Of a stretch of DNA of 63,226 nt, positions 8,792-17,802 are shown piece by piece. The stretch spans positions 1 to 63,226 of the forward strand of contig NZ_WUBI01000009.1 of assembly GCF_009807035.1 (NCBI RefSeq). The letters run 5' to 3'. The stretch is from Paenibacillus dendrobii (GTDB lineage Bacteria; Bacillota; Bacilli; Paenibacillales; Paenibacillaceae). Position numbers and translations under genes: made by a program. The notes beneath the pieces were generated by a model, which worked only from the letters and a program-made list of their open reading frames with translations, was not told the DNA's origin and ran no database searches. How positions within the stretch are numbered: position 1 is the stretch's first letter; each line of letters begins with the position of its first letter.

Positions 8792-8882
8792 TAATATATC
8801 CATTATTCTTTACTTTGGTAGAATGGTAGCACTTTAATGTGATAAAGATAAATGATTTTAATATGAGCTGAGGTGAAGCAAG

Positions 8883-10049
8883 GTGTCGAAACCAAAAGGT
8901 TTTGAAAAACCGGTCGGTGTCCGTGATTATGTACCGTATGCCGTGGATAAGCTGCGAGCGATTGAGCGCAATGTACTGGACTGTATGGGCCGTTGGGGCT
9001 ACCGGCAAATCATGACGCCAACAATGGAATTTTATGAAACGGTGGGCGTAGCGAGCTCCACATCAGATCAAAAGCTGTTTAAACTGCTGAATAACAGAGG
9101 AACCACGCTGGTGCTTCGTTCCGATATGACTGCCCCGATAGCTCGAGTGGTGTCTTCGCTGCTCAAGGAGGAATCGCTGCCCATTCGTCTTTCATACCAT
9201 GCGAATGTATTTCGGGCCTTTGAAGAGGAAGCAGGCCGGGAAGCAGAGTTCTTTCAAACCGGAGTTGAACTGGTCGGCGATGATTCGCCGGAAGCGGATG
9301 CCGAGGTAGTGGCCCTTGCGATTGAATCGCTGAAGGCAGCAGGGGTAAAATCATTCAAAATCGCTATGGGGCATGTCGGATTTCTGAACGGACTATTCGA
9401 AGAAGTACTGGCAGAGCGGGGCAATGAACAGCAGGCATTAAAGAAGCATCTGCTGGACCGCGACTATGTCGGATTCCGGAAAGCAATCCGGGAGCTTGCA
9501 ATCGGCGATGGGCAGCTTGAAGTACTCGAAGGCATTCTGCGGCTGCGCGGAGACAAGGAAATTTGCGATCAGGCGTCGGAGCTGAGCGGACATCTGCTGG
9601 CCCGGGCCTCCATTGATCACTTATGCAAGGTATGGGAAGTGCTGGAGGCCTATGGCGTATCGGAGCATGTCCTCATTGATCTGACGATGATCGGCGATTT
9701 CTCTTATTATACGGGGATGACCTTTGAGGGCTACGCAGCAGAGCTAGGATTTCCGGTATGCAGCGGCGGCAGATACGATAACCTCCTGCGTCAGTTTGGA
9801 CGTGATGTGCCAGCTACAGGATTTGCTCTGAAGACAAACCGTATCCTCGATGGGGTTAAAGGCACTGTCGTGGAAGAAAATCATCCTGTTCTGATCAGGT
9901 ATACTACGGCGGCCCGCAAGGAGGGTCTTGCACGAGCAGCCGAGCTGAGAGAGCAGGGAATGGCCGTTGTGACGATGCTGGTTCAGAATGAGAGCGAGAC
10001 TCTGAATAAGTCCGCAGAGGTATATGGGAAGGTAGAGACATTCTCCTAA
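8883..10049 (+). CDS. hisZ: ATP phosphoribosyltransferase regulatory subunit
   Basis: Catalytically inactive histidyl-tRNA-synthetase paralogue that partners the short form of HisG for the first step of histidine synthesis. The 388-residue product keeps class II synthetase landmarks: motif 2-like RSDMTAPIARV with the YHANVFR strand after it, and the HisS-like FSYYTGMTFEGYAAELGFPVCSGGRYD region. The GTG start at 8883 has GAGGTG 8-13 nt upstream. First gene of the his operon; the short HisG next to it requires such a subunit. Confidence 0.94.
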   Translation: MSKPKGFEKPVGVRDYVPYAVDKLRAIERNVLDCMGRWGYRQIMTPTMEFYETVGVASSTSDQKLFKLLNNRGTTLVLRSDMTAPIARVVSSLLKEESLPIRLSYHANVFRAFEEEAGREAEFFQTGVELVGDDSPEADAEVVALAIESLKAAGVKSFKIAMGHVGFLNGLFEEVLAERGNEQQALKKHLLDRDYVGFRKAIRELAIGDGQLEVLEGILRLRGDKEICDQASELSGHLLARASIDHLCKVWEVLEAYGVSEHVLIDLTMIGDFSYYTGMTFEGYAAELGFPVCSGGRYDNLLRQFGRDVPATGFALKTNRILDGVKGTVVEENHPVLIRYTTAARKEGLARAAELREQGMAVVTMLVQNESETLNKSAEVYGKVETFS

Positions 10050-10089
10050 ATGGAGTTCATGTATACGAGATATATGAGGAGGGAGTACG

Positions 10090-10722
10090 TTGGCAGAAAC
10101 TTTGAAGGTAGCCATGCCGAAAGGACGGATTTATAAAAAGGCGGCGGATTTATTCCGTGCTGCCGGACTGCCAATACCGACAGAGGTAGATGAGACCCGC
10201 AAGCTGGTCATTGCCCTGCCTGAGCTCGATATGGAGTTTATTCTGGCGAAGCCGGTAGACGTGCCAACTTATGTGGAGTACGGAGCAGCAGATATCGGTA
10301 TCGTAGGCAAGGATGTATTGATGGAGGAGAACCGGGACGTATACGAGCTTCTGGATCTCGGGATCGCCAAATGCCGGATGTCGGTCATCGGACTGCCAAA
10401 CTGGCAGCCTGGAATTCAACAACGGGTAGCGACCAAATATCCGAATGTTGCATCCCAGTACTTTCGTGAGCAGGGCCAGCAGGTGGAGGTAATCAAGCTG
10501 AACGGCTCGATTGAGCTGGCGCCGCTGATCGGTCTTGCTGACAGGATTGTCGACATGGTGGAAACCGGACAGACGTTGAAAGAAAACGGATTGATTGAAA
10601 TGAACCAGATATTTGAAATTACGAGCCGTCTGATCGCCAACCGGGTGAGTTACCGGATGAAGAACGGACAAATCCAGTCGCTGTGCGATCGTCTTCAGAA
10701 GGCCATTGCCGTTGAAGCCTAG
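10090..10722 (+). CDS. hisG: ATP phosphoribosyltransferase, short form
   Basis: Catalyses ATP + PRPP to phosphoribosyl-ATP, the committed step of histidine synthesis. The product has 210 residues and lacks the C-terminal regulatory domain of long HisG, in agreement with hisZ upstream. The N-terminal MPKGRI and the PRPP-binding end (RIVDMVETGQTLKENGL) are clear. It starts with TTG at 10090, behind AGGAGGG. PRPP would be supplied by the prs gene at the end of the operon. Confidence 0.95.
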   Translation: MAETLKVAMPKGRIYKKAADLFRAAGLPIPTEVDETRKLVIALPELDMEFILAKPVDVPTYVEYGAADIGIVGKDVLMEENRDVYELLDLGIAKCRMSVIGLPNWQPGIQQRVATKYPNVASQYFREQGQQVEVIKLNGSIELAPLIGLADRIVDMVETGQTLKENGLIEMNQIFEITSRLIANRVSYRMKNGQIQSLCDRLQKAIAVEA

Positions 10723-10774
10723 GCATTGGGCTCAGGAACCGGAAGACAGATGGAGAGAGCGAGGAGAGAGTGGA

Positions 10775-12082
10775 ATGAAGGTTGTATCGGTACAGGATTT
10801 TGATCTGCGGAGAGAAGTCGACTACGGGACTCCGGAGCAAAATGCACGAGTCAAACAGATTGTAGGCGACATTAGAGCGGAAGGAGATGCAGCGCTGCTC
10901 CGTTATACCCAAGAGCTGGATCGTACAGAGTTGTCCGCAGCCATGCTGCGGGTGACGAAGGATGAGCTGGAAGCGGCCTACGAGCAGGTGGAGCCATCCT
11001 TCATCCAGGCGATCTCGGCGGCAGCACAGAATATCCGTGCTTTCCATATGCGGGAAAAACGGAATTCATGGATGGATCTGCAGCCGGACGGAAGTATTTT
11101 GGGTCAGATTATCCGCCCGCTGAAAAGAGTGGGGGTCTATGTTCCCGGCGGCAAGGCAGCTTATCCATCATCCGTGCTGATGAATGTTATTCCGGCTCAG
11201 GTAGCCGGCGTACCCGAGATTGTCATGGTTACCCCACCTTCAACCGGTGGAGCGGAAGGGATCAATCCGTACATTCTTGTGGCCGCAGCGGAAGCGGGCG
11301 TGCATGAAATATACCGCGTCGGTGGAGCCCAAGCTATCGCTGCGCTGGCATATGGCACGGAATCCATCGCTCCGGTTGATAAAATATGCGGGCCTGGCAA
11401 TATCTACGTAGCGCTTGCCAAGCGTGAGGTTTACGGCGCTGTTGATATTGACAGCATTGCCGGACCAAGCGAAATTGTCGTACTTGCCGATGAGTCGGCC
11501 GATCCGGAATATGTGGCTGCTGACCTGCTGTCACAGGCAGAGCATGATGAGATGGCGTCTGCTATTCTGGTCACTCCGTCACGAGAGCTTGCGGACCGCG
11601 TTTCTAACGAAGTTCAGCGTCAACTGGAACTGCTGCCAAGAAGAGATATTGCTTCTGCGTCGATTGAGAACTATGGGGCAATCATTGTTACGGAATCGCT
11701 ACTTGAAGGAATTTCGGTAGTTAACCGTTTGGCTCCTGAACATTTGGAACTGATGGTCGCTGATCCGATGGCCCATGTAGGTTTGATTGAAAATGCGGGG
11801 GCCATCTTCCTCGGTGCATACAGCTCGGAACCTGTGGGAGATTATTTTGCGGGTCCGAATCATATCATTCCGACTAACGGTACGGCGAGATTCTCCTCGC
11901 CGGTCGATGTGGACGATTTTATTAAGAAATCAAGCATGATTTACTATAGCAAGGAAGCCTTGATGAAGAACGGAGCTGCTATTATGGAGCTGGCACGCGG
12001 TGAAGGGTTGGAAGCACATGCTCGGGCGATCGAAGTTCGCATGAAGCGAGAAGGAAAGGCAGGAGAAGAGAATGGAATTTAA
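10775..12082 (+). CDS. hisD: Histidinol dehydrogenase
   Basis: NAD-dependent, zinc-containing enzyme that oxidises L-histidinol to L-histidine in the last two steps of the pathway. The HisD signature region is seen as DIDSIAGPSEIVVLADESADPEYVAADLLSQAEHD, which carries metal-binding Gln and His. The frame is open from 10706 inside hisG, but the ATG at 10775 has GAGGAG 9 nt before it and gives a normal 435-residue protein. Its end overlaps hisB by 11 nt. Confidence 0.95.
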   Translation: MKVVSVQDFDLRREVDYGTPEQNARVKQIVGDIRAEGDAALLRYTQELDRTELSAAMLRVTKDELEAAYEQVEPSFIQAISAAAQNIRAFHMREKRNSWMDLQPDGSILGQIIRPLKRVGVYVPGGKAAYPSSVLMNVIPAQVAGVPEIVMVTPPSTGGAEGINPYILVAAAEAGVHEIYRVGGAQAIAALAYGTESIAPVDKICGPGNIYVALAKREVYGAVDIDSIAGPSEIVVLADESADPEYVAADLLSQAEHDEMASAILVTPSRELADRVSNEVQRQLELLPRRDIASASIENYGAIIVTESLLEGISVVNRLAPEHLELMVADPMAHVGLIENAGAIFLGAYSSEPVGDYFAGPNHIIPTNGTARFSSPVDVDDFIKKSSMIYYSKEALMKNGAAIMELARGEGLEAHARAIEVRMKREGKAGEENGI

Positions 12083-12680
12083 TCAGGATAAGGGTGCAAG
12101 AAGCGCTGAAATAAGTCGAAAGACGAATGAAACGGATATCAAACTGGCCTTTTCCGTAGACGGGACCGGCATATCGGAGCTTGAGACGGATGTACCATTT
12201 CTGAACCATATGCTCGATCTGTTCACCAAGCACGGACAATTCGATCTGAAGGTTCAGGCTCATGGAGATATTGAGATCGACGATCATCATACGGTTGAAG
12301 ACATCGGGATTTGCCTTGGACAGACGCTGCGGGAAGCTCTGGGAGACAAAAAAGGCATCAAGCGCTATGCGAGCGTCTTCGTTCCCATGGATGAAGCACT
12401 TGCGCAGGTTGTCATCGATATCAGCAACCGGCCGCATTTTGAATACCGCGCGCAATATCCTTCTTCACAGGTTGGCAGTTTCTCTACCGAGCTAGTGCAT
12501 GAATTTCTCTGGAAGTTTGCACTTGAAGCGCGGGTGACGCTCCATGTCATCGTACACTATGGACAAAATACACATCACATGATTGAAGCGGTATTCAAAG
12601 CACTGGGACGTGCACTGGATGAAGCGACCAGCATTGATCCGCGCGTGACGGGGGTTCCATCCACGAAAGGAGTGCTGTAA
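12072..12680 (+). CDS. hisB: Imidazoleglycerol-phosphate dehydratase
   Basis: Manganese enzyme that dehydrates imidazoleglycerol phosphate. The 202-residue monofunctional form carries both metal-binding motifs: DDHHTVED near 74-81 and the second HHMIEA near 175. The start overlaps the end of hisD, which suggests translational coupling. No phosphatase domain is fused; that role falls to HisJ at 15707. Confidence 0.95.
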   Translation: MEFNQDKGARSAEISRKTNETDIKLAFSVDGTGISELETDVPFLNHMLDLFTKHGQFDLKVQAHGDIEIDDHHTVEDIGICLGQTLREALGDKKGIKRYASVFVPMDEALAQVVIDISNRPHFEYRAQYPSSQVGSFSTELVHEFLWKFALEARVTLHVIVHYGQNTHHMIEAVFKALGRALDEATSIDPRVTGVPSTKGVL

Positions 12681-13310
12681 GTGGCGATCGCGATTGTCGA
12701 TTACGGCATGGGCAATCTGCACAGCGTGAGCAAGGCCGTAGAGCGTCTCGGAGCAGAGGCGCTCGTTACGGGCGACCGTGCGGAGATCCTAAATGCGGAT
12801 GGAATTATTTTGCCCGGCGTAGGTGCTTTCGGCGATGCCATGGAGCATTTGCGAGAGAGCGGGCTTGGCGAGGTCATGAAGGAAGCCGCTGCAGCGGAAA
12901 GACCGCTGCTTGGCATTTGCCTCGGCATGCAGCTCCTGTTCGGAAGCAGTGAGGAGCATGGTCAACATGTTGGGCTCGGCATCCTGCCAGGCAGAGTCAT
13001 CCGTTTTGCGGAAGGCGATTACAAGGTACCGCATATGGGCTGGAACCGGCTGGAGTTTCTGCAAAAGGACAATCCGCTGTTGGCGGGACTTGCGGAAGGG
13101 CATGTTTATTTCGTGCATTCTTATCATGTTCTTCCGGAAGTGAAGTCCGACCTGCTAGCCGTTACGGATTACGGACAGCCGGTGACGGCCATTGTCGGGC
13201 GGGGCTCGGTGTACGGCATGCAGTTTCACCCGGAAAAAAGCGGGGAGCTCGGCATGAACCTGCTGGGACAGTTTTTGAAGCTCTGCGGACATACCTCAAC
13301 ATTGGTGTAA
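12681..13310 (+). CDS. hisH: Imidazole glycerol phosphate synthase, glutaminase subunit
   Basis: Class I glutamine amidotransferase of 209 residues that feeds ammonia to HisF. The nucleophile elbow GICLGMQLLF (Cys at about 80) and the catalytic His-Pro-Glu (FHPEKSG near 185) are present. It starts with GTG directly after the hisB stop codon. Confidence 0.95.
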   Translation: MAIAIVDYGMGNLHSVSKAVERLGAEALVTGDRAEILNADGIILPGVGAFGDAMEHLRESGLGEVMKEAAAAERPLLGICLGMQLLFGSSEEHGQHVGLGILPGRVIRFAEGDYKVPHMGWNRLEFLQKDNPLLAGLAEGHVYFVHSYHVLPEVKSDLLAVTDYGQPVTAIVGRGSVYGMQFHPEKSGELGMNLLGQFLKLCGHTSTLV

Positions 13311-13430
13311 GCGAAACCCTTTTGCGAAACGATCCGATATTGCAATGGTCACTAAGCATGTCAGCAACTACTGATTTTATTTTATGAGCGTGACTTGATT
13401 CACGAAAAGGGAAAGCGGGGGAGTCATTCG

Positions 13431-14162
13431 ATGTCATCATTCATCATTTATCCGGCCATTGATATCCGTGGAGGCAAATGCGTCCGGCTGATTCAAGGAG
13501 ATTACAATCAGGAAACAGTCTATAACGACAGCCCACTCGCGGCTGCAAAAGCATGGGAAGCCCAAGGCGGTTCTTATATCCACTTGGTGGATCTGGATGG
13601 GGCTAAGGCTGGCCATCCGGTAAATGACGAGGTGATAGGAGTCATTGCTTCCGGTGTTAACGTCCCGGTACAGGTTGGCGGAGGGTTGCGTACCGTGGAC
13701 GACGTCAAACGACTGCTTTCTCTCGGAGTAAGCCGCGTAATTATCGGTACGGCTGCAATTGAAGACCGTGCGTTCACCGAAGAGGTGCTCGGCACTTATG
13801 GCGACAAAGTTGCGATTGGCATTGACGCCAGAAACGGCTATGTAGCAACGCGGGGCTGGCTGGAGACCTCTGAGGTTAAGGCAGAGGAGCTTGCCAAAGA
13901 GCTGGCTTCCAAAGGGGCAGAAACCTTCATCTTCACGGATATTTCTCGGGATGGCATGATGCAGGGGCCCAATGTGGATGCCATTGTGGCTCTGGCTAAA
14001 AGCAACGGCAGAACCGTAATTGCCTCCGGCGGGGTTAGCGTCATGGAGGATCTGGTTCGCCTGAACGAGTACCGTCAGGAAGGCGTAGGTGGGGCGATTG
14101 TCGGCAAAGCTCTGTATACGGGGAGCATTGATCTGGCTGAAGCGGTCAAAACACTCAAGTAA
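13431..14162 (+). CDS. hisA: Phosphoribosylformimino-AICAR ribotide isomerase
   Basis: TIM-barrel isomerase (ProFAR to PRFAR) of 243 residues. The catalytic aspartates are in YPAIDIRGGKCVRL and IFTDISRDGMM, and phosphate-binding glycines in QVGGGLR. The frame opens at 13395, but ATG 13431 behind GGGGGAG gives the usual N-terminus. The 120-nt gap after hisH is the largest in the operon; I see no terminator in it. Confidence 0.95.
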   Translation: MSSFIIYPAIDIRGGKCVRLIQGDYNQETVYNDSPLAAAKAWEAQGGSYIHLVDLDGAKAGHPVNDEVIGVIASGVNVPVQVGGGLRTVDDVKRLLSLGVSRVIIGTAAIEDRAFTEEVLGTYGDKVAIGIDARNGYVATRGWLETSEVKAEELAKELASKGAETFIFTDISRDGMMQGPNVDAIVALAKSNGRTVIASGGVSVMEDLVRLNEYRQEGVGGAIVGKALYTGSIDLAEAVKTLK

Positions 14163-14239
14163 AGTGTCGGCGGGGGATATGGTTATTCCGAATCATACCC
14201 TATACCACATAACAGGCTTTTTGGAGAGGGAGAGAGGCT

Positions 14240-14998
14240 ATGCTGGCAAAACGCATCATTCCGTGTCTAGACGTAAAGGACGGACGGGTAGTTAAAGGAG
14301 TCAATTTCGAGAATTTGCGGGATGCGGGCGATCCTGTTGAGCTAGCGGCACTATATGACCGTGAAGGTGCTGACGAGCTGGTGTTCCTGGACATCTCAGC
14401 CTCCGTTGAGGGGCGACAGACGATGATTGAGGTTGTACGAAAGACGGCGGGGGAAATCTCGATTCCGTTCACGGTCGGCGGCGGGATATCCCAGGTTGAA
14501 GACATGAAAAGAATTCTTCGCGCAGGAGCGGATAAAATCGGTATTAATACGGCGGCTGTCCTTAATCCGCAGCTGATTGCAGATGGGGCGCGCCGCTTCG
14601 GCTCACAGTGCATTGTTGTGGCTGTGGATGCCAAATATAACGAAGCATGGGGCGAATGGGAAGTCTATACGCATGGCGGACGCAAAGCATCCGGCATCCG
14701 TGCTCTCGAATGGGTGCGGAAAGCAGAGGAGCTGGGGGCTGGAGAACTTTTGTTGACCAGCATGGATGCCGATGGAACGAAGGACGGCTTTGACATTGCG
14801 CTGACGTCGGCTGTAGCCGATGCGGTCCGTATTCCGGTGATCGCTTCAGGCGGAGCGGGAACGAAGGATGACTTTGTTGAAGTATTCACGCAGGGAAAAG
14901 CAGATGCGGGGCTTGCAGCCACGATCTTTCACTATAAGGAAATTTCCATACCGGAATTGAAGCAGGACTTAAAGCAAAAAGGGGTTGAAATCAGATGA
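14240..14998 (+). CDS. hisF: Imidazole glycerol phosphate synthase, cyclase subunit
   Basis: TIM-barrel cyclase of 252 residues that converts PRFAR and ammonia from HisH to IGP and AICAR. The start MLAKRIIPCLDVKDGRVVKG carries the catalytic Asp11, and the second catalytic Asp lies in LLTSMDADGTKDG (about 130). The ribosome binding site is GAGAGGGAG. The stop overlaps the hisI start by 4 nt. Confidence 0.96.
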   Translation: MLAKRIIPCLDVKDGRVVKGVNFENLRDAGDPVELAALYDREGADELVFLDISASVEGRQTMIEVVRKTAGEISIPFTVGGGISQVEDMKRILRAGADKIGINTAAVLNPQLIADGARRFGSQCIVVAVDAKYNEAWGEWEVYTHGGRKASGIRALEWVRKAEELGAGELLLTSMDADGTKDGFDIALTSAVADAVRIPVIASGGAGTKDDFVEVFTQGKADAGLAATIFHYKEISIPELKQDLKQKGVEIR

Positions 14999-15693
14999 GT
15001 GAACAATCGAAGCAGCAATCGCTTGAGCAGGTGCAGGATCAAATCAAATTTGACGGGGATGGGCTTGTCCCGGCCATTGTTCAAGATGCTGCCAGCAAGG
15101 AAGTATTAATGATGGCTTATATGAATAGGGAGTCATTGAAACGTTCCATCGAAACCGGCGAAACCTGGTTTTGGAGCAGATCGCGTCAAGAGCTGTGGAA
15201 TAAGGGAGCGACTTCCGGCAATACGCAAAAAATCGTCTCCGCCCATTATGATTGTGATGGCGATACCCTCCTGTTCCTGGTAAAGCCTGCGGGACCGGCT
15301 TGCCATACCGGAGAGACCACCTGTTTCTACCGCGGGATCACAACTCCGGCAGTAGCTTCCGTGGAAGCGAGCGGGAGTACGGATCAAGCCAGACACCGGT
15401 TTGCAGTACTGGAGGAACTGGAGCAGGTTATTGCAGAGCGAGAGAAGGACCGTCCGGAAGGCGCTTATACCACCTACCTTTTTGACAAAGGTGTTGATAA
15501 AATCCTGAAAAAGGTTGGCGAAGAGACGGCAGAAACCATTATCGCGGCCAAAAACAAGGACAATGCCGAGTTGCGTCTTGAGGTCAGCGATCTGATATAT
15601 CACCTGCTCGTTCTGTTGCAGGAACGCAAGCTTCCGCTGGATGATATTATGGCTGAACTGGACCGTCGCCATGAGCGTCCTCGCCGGGATTAG
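14995..15693 (+). CDS. hisI: Bifunctional phosphoribosyl-AMP cyclohydrolase / phosphoribosyl-ATP pyrophosphatase
   Basis: Fusion of 232 residues doing steps 2 and 3 of histidine synthesis. The N-terminal HisI domain (to about 125) shows WFWSRSRQELWNKGATSGN and the zinc-binding CDGD and CHTGETTCF cysteines. The C-terminal HisE domain shows the GEETAETIIAAKNKD helix with its acidic metal ligands. The ATGA overlap with hisF suggests coupled translation. The fusion is also known as hisIE. Confidence 0.95.
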   Translation: MSEQSKQQSLEQVQDQIKFDGDGLVPAIVQDAASKEVLMMAYMNRESLKRSIETGETWFWSRSRQELWNKGATSGNTQKIVSAHYDCDGDTLLFLVKPAGPACHTGETTCFYRGITTPAVASVEASGSTDQARHRFAVLEELEQVIAEREKDRPEGAYTTYLFDKGVDKILKKVGEETAETIIAAKNKDNAELRLEVSDLIYHLLVLLQERKLPLDDIMAELDRRHERPRRD

Positions 15694-15706
15694 GGGAGGA
15701 CGAAGC

Positions 15707-16531
15707 ATGCTGATCGATTATCACACGCATCATGTACGGTGCGGCCATGCAGTCGGAGAGCTTGAAGAGTATGTACGCCGCGGCATAGAGATTGGACTGG
15801 GCCAGATCGGCTTATCTGATCATATGCCGCTGCTTCACGTTGATCCGGCACATTATTATCCGGAAATGGCCATGCCGATGGACGAACTTCCACGTTACGT
15901 GGAGGAGTGCCTGAAGCTGAAGGAAAAGTACAAGGATCAGATCGATATACGACTTGGTCTCGAAGGAGACTATATTGAAGGATGGGAAGAAGCGATTGAA
16001 CGGATCGTCGAGGCCTACCCTTGGGATTATGTCATTGGCTCCGTCCATTTCCTGGGGGAGTGGGATATTACGGATCACCGGCAAGTTCAGGGCTGGGAAG
16101 GCCGTGATTCGTTCGGGGTCTATCAAACCTACTACGATGCCATTCAAAAGGCGGCCGCGACTGGATTTTACGATATCATGGGCCACTTGGATGTTATTAA
16201 ACGCTTTGGATACCACCCGGGAGAGGAATTCGCAGACGAGGCGCGGGCACTGGAAAATGCGGCGCTTGTGGCGGTGGCGAAGAGCGGCGTAGCCATGGAA
16301 TTAAACGCTTCTGGCTTGTCCAAGCCTTGCACGGAGATGTTCCCGTCGGAGCGGATGATTCATGAGGCTTATCGGCTTGGCATTCCGCTCACGGTCGGCT
16401 CGGATGCACATGATCCGAAGAAGCTCGGCGAGAACCTGGACAAGGCGCGTGTTGCCTTGTGGGAAGCCGGCTTCCGTGAATTGGCGGTATTTGAGAAACG
16501 GCAGAGAACCATGATCCCTCTGGAAGTCTAA
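15707..16531 (+). CDS. hisJ: Histidinol-phosphatase, PHP family
   Basis: Removes phosphate from L-histidinol phosphate. PHP-domain metal ligands are visible: YHTHHVRCGHA at the start, SDHMP, GLEGDY, IGSVHF, MGHLDVI and VGSDAHD near the end. The open frame extends back into hisI, but ATG 15707 behind GGGGAGG gives a protein of 274 residues, normal for the family. It completes the operon except for the aminotransferase hisC, which is not in this window. Confidence 0.93.
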   Translation: MLIDYHTHHVRCGHAVGELEEYVRRGIEIGLGQIGLSDHMPLLHVDPAHYYPEMAMPMDELPRYVEECLKLKEKYKDQIDIRLGLEGDYIEGWEEAIERIVEAYPWDYVIGSVHFLGEWDITDHRQVQGWEGRDSFGVYQTYYDAIQKAAATGFYDIMGHLDVIKRFGYHPGEEFADEARALENAALVAVAKSGVAMELNASGLSKPCTEMFPSERMIHEAYRLGIPLTVGSDAHDPKKLGENLDKARVALWEAGFRELAVFEKRQRTMIPLEV

Positions 16532-16555
16532 AAAAACGGGTATCAGGAGGAGCAT

Positions 16556-17503
16556 ATGCAGCACAAGGTGCGTATTTTTTCCGGGTCGTCCAATCCCCTG
16601 CTTGCTGAGAGCATGTGCGAGAAACTGGGAGCGGAGCTGGGCAGTGTGACGTTATCCCGCTTTAAGAGCGGCGAAATTTACGTAAATTATGAAGAGAGCA
16701 TCCGCAACTGCGATGTATTTATTGTGCAATCTCTATCGCATCCGATTAACGAGCTGTTTGTTGAGCTGCTGGTCATGATTGACGCGGCGAAACGCGCCTC
16801 CGCGCGTACGATCAACATTGTGGTTCCGTACTATGGATATGCCCGGCAAGAACGGAAGTCCGCACCGCGCGAGCCGATCTCCGCCAAATTGGTGGCTGAC
16901 GTCTTGACGACGGCTGGAGCCAACCGGGTAATAACCATGGACCTGCATGCTCCGGCGATTCAGGGTTTCTTCAATATTCCTGTGGATCACCTTACAGCGC
17001 TGGATTTGATTAGCGATTATTTAAAATCTTTAAATCTCGCGAACCCGGTTATTGTATCCCCAGATGCGGGAAGGGCCAAGACCGCAGAGAAATTGGCTAA
17101 CCGCCTGGATTCTCCTTTTGCGATCATGTTCAAGAAGCGTCCTGCGCATAATGAATCCATTGTCACGCATGTTATCGGGGATGTGGAGGGACGAACACCG
17201 ATCATCATCGAAGATATTATCGATACGGGGTCGACCATTATTAACGTGATCGAAAGTCTGAAGGAGCGCGGCGCGGAGCCTGCGATTGTATGCGCGACGC
17301 ACGGGCTGTTTTCGGGTGATGCACTGGAACGTTTGAGCCATTCGCACATTCGGGAAATTGTGGTCACGGACTCAATTGCGATTGTGGAGGAGCGGCATGA
17401 ACGACTCACGGTGCTGTCGGTTGCCTCCATGCTGTCTGCTGCCGTAAGGATCATCATGGAAGGCGGGTCACTGGCGACCATGTTCAAAGACGCTGGAGTA
17501 TAG
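16556..17503 (+). CDS. prs: Ribose-phosphate pyrophosphokinase (PRPP synthase)
   Basis: Makes PRPP from ribose 5-phosphate and ATP. The 315-residue product has the loops of class I PRPP synthases: YYGYARQERKS, the metal-site TMDLHAPAIQGFF, and the PRPP-binding loop IIEDIIDTGSTI near 218-229. It lies 24 nt after hisJ with AGGAGG upstream, so it is the last gene of the his operon and would supply PRPP to HisG. Firmicutes usually keep their housekeeping prs next to glmU, so this is probably an extra, pathway-linked copy; that cannot be shown from the window alone. Confidence 0.92.
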   Translation: MQHKVRIFSGSSNPLLAESMCEKLGAELGSVTLSRFKSGEIYVNYEESIRNCDVFIVQSLSHPINELFVELLVMIDAAKRASARTINIVVPYYGYARQERKSAPREPISAKLVADVLTTAGANRVITMDLHAPAIQGFFNIPVDHLTALDLISDYLKSLNLANPVIVSPDAGRAKTAEKLANRLDSPFAIMFKKRPAHNESIVTHVIGDVEGRTPIIIEDIIDTGSTIINVIESLKERGAEPAIVCATHGLFSGDALERLSHSHIREIVVTDSIAIVEERHERLTVLSVASMLSAAVRIIMEGGSLATMFKDAGV

Positions 17504-17521
17504 TGCTCCGGCGTCTTTTTC
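17488..17521 (+). terminator. Terminator of the his-prs operon
   Basis: GACGCTGGAG pairs with CTCCGGCGTC around a short loop that contains the prs stop codon; five T follow. The stem includes the last codons of prs. Confidence 0.9.
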
Positions 17522-17640
17522 TATTGTTTATGGCATCAACGGATAGGGCTTTTTTTCCTCTGATTATAAGCACACGGACAGTATTTCTATAATAGATATT
17601 GCCTTCGTTGCTCCTATAAAGTTATGGTATACTATTCTGG

Positions 17641-17735
17641 ATAGATAAAATGAACTAAAGTTTACCTTGCTTCTCCTTGGATCCATCTGGAATATAAGTG
17701 AAGTACTTTTCCATTCTTTAGTTCAATTTATAGAT
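17641..17735 (+). repeat. Long inverted-repeat element upstream of the TPR gene
   Basis: Arms 17641-17660 and 17716-17735 match at 17 of 20 positions when one is reversed, with core GAACTAAAG / CTTTAGTTC and a 55-nt loop. A very similar pair of arms occurs upstream of pgk at 43311-43379. The surrounding 17522-17802 stretch has no gene; a -10-like TATACT lies at 17628-17633, so the left arm would begin near the transcription start. Confidence 0.65.
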
Positions 17736-17802
17736 AAGATGAAACTCTTGTTTCTCTTTGATAGAATTGTTATATGCAACTTAAGGGAGGTGCCTTGCTT
17801 AC

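Noticed and set aside
8653..8882. T-box riboswitch before hisZ
   Set aside because: I looked for the AGGGTGGNACCGCG antiterminator bulge and a terminator; neither is present.
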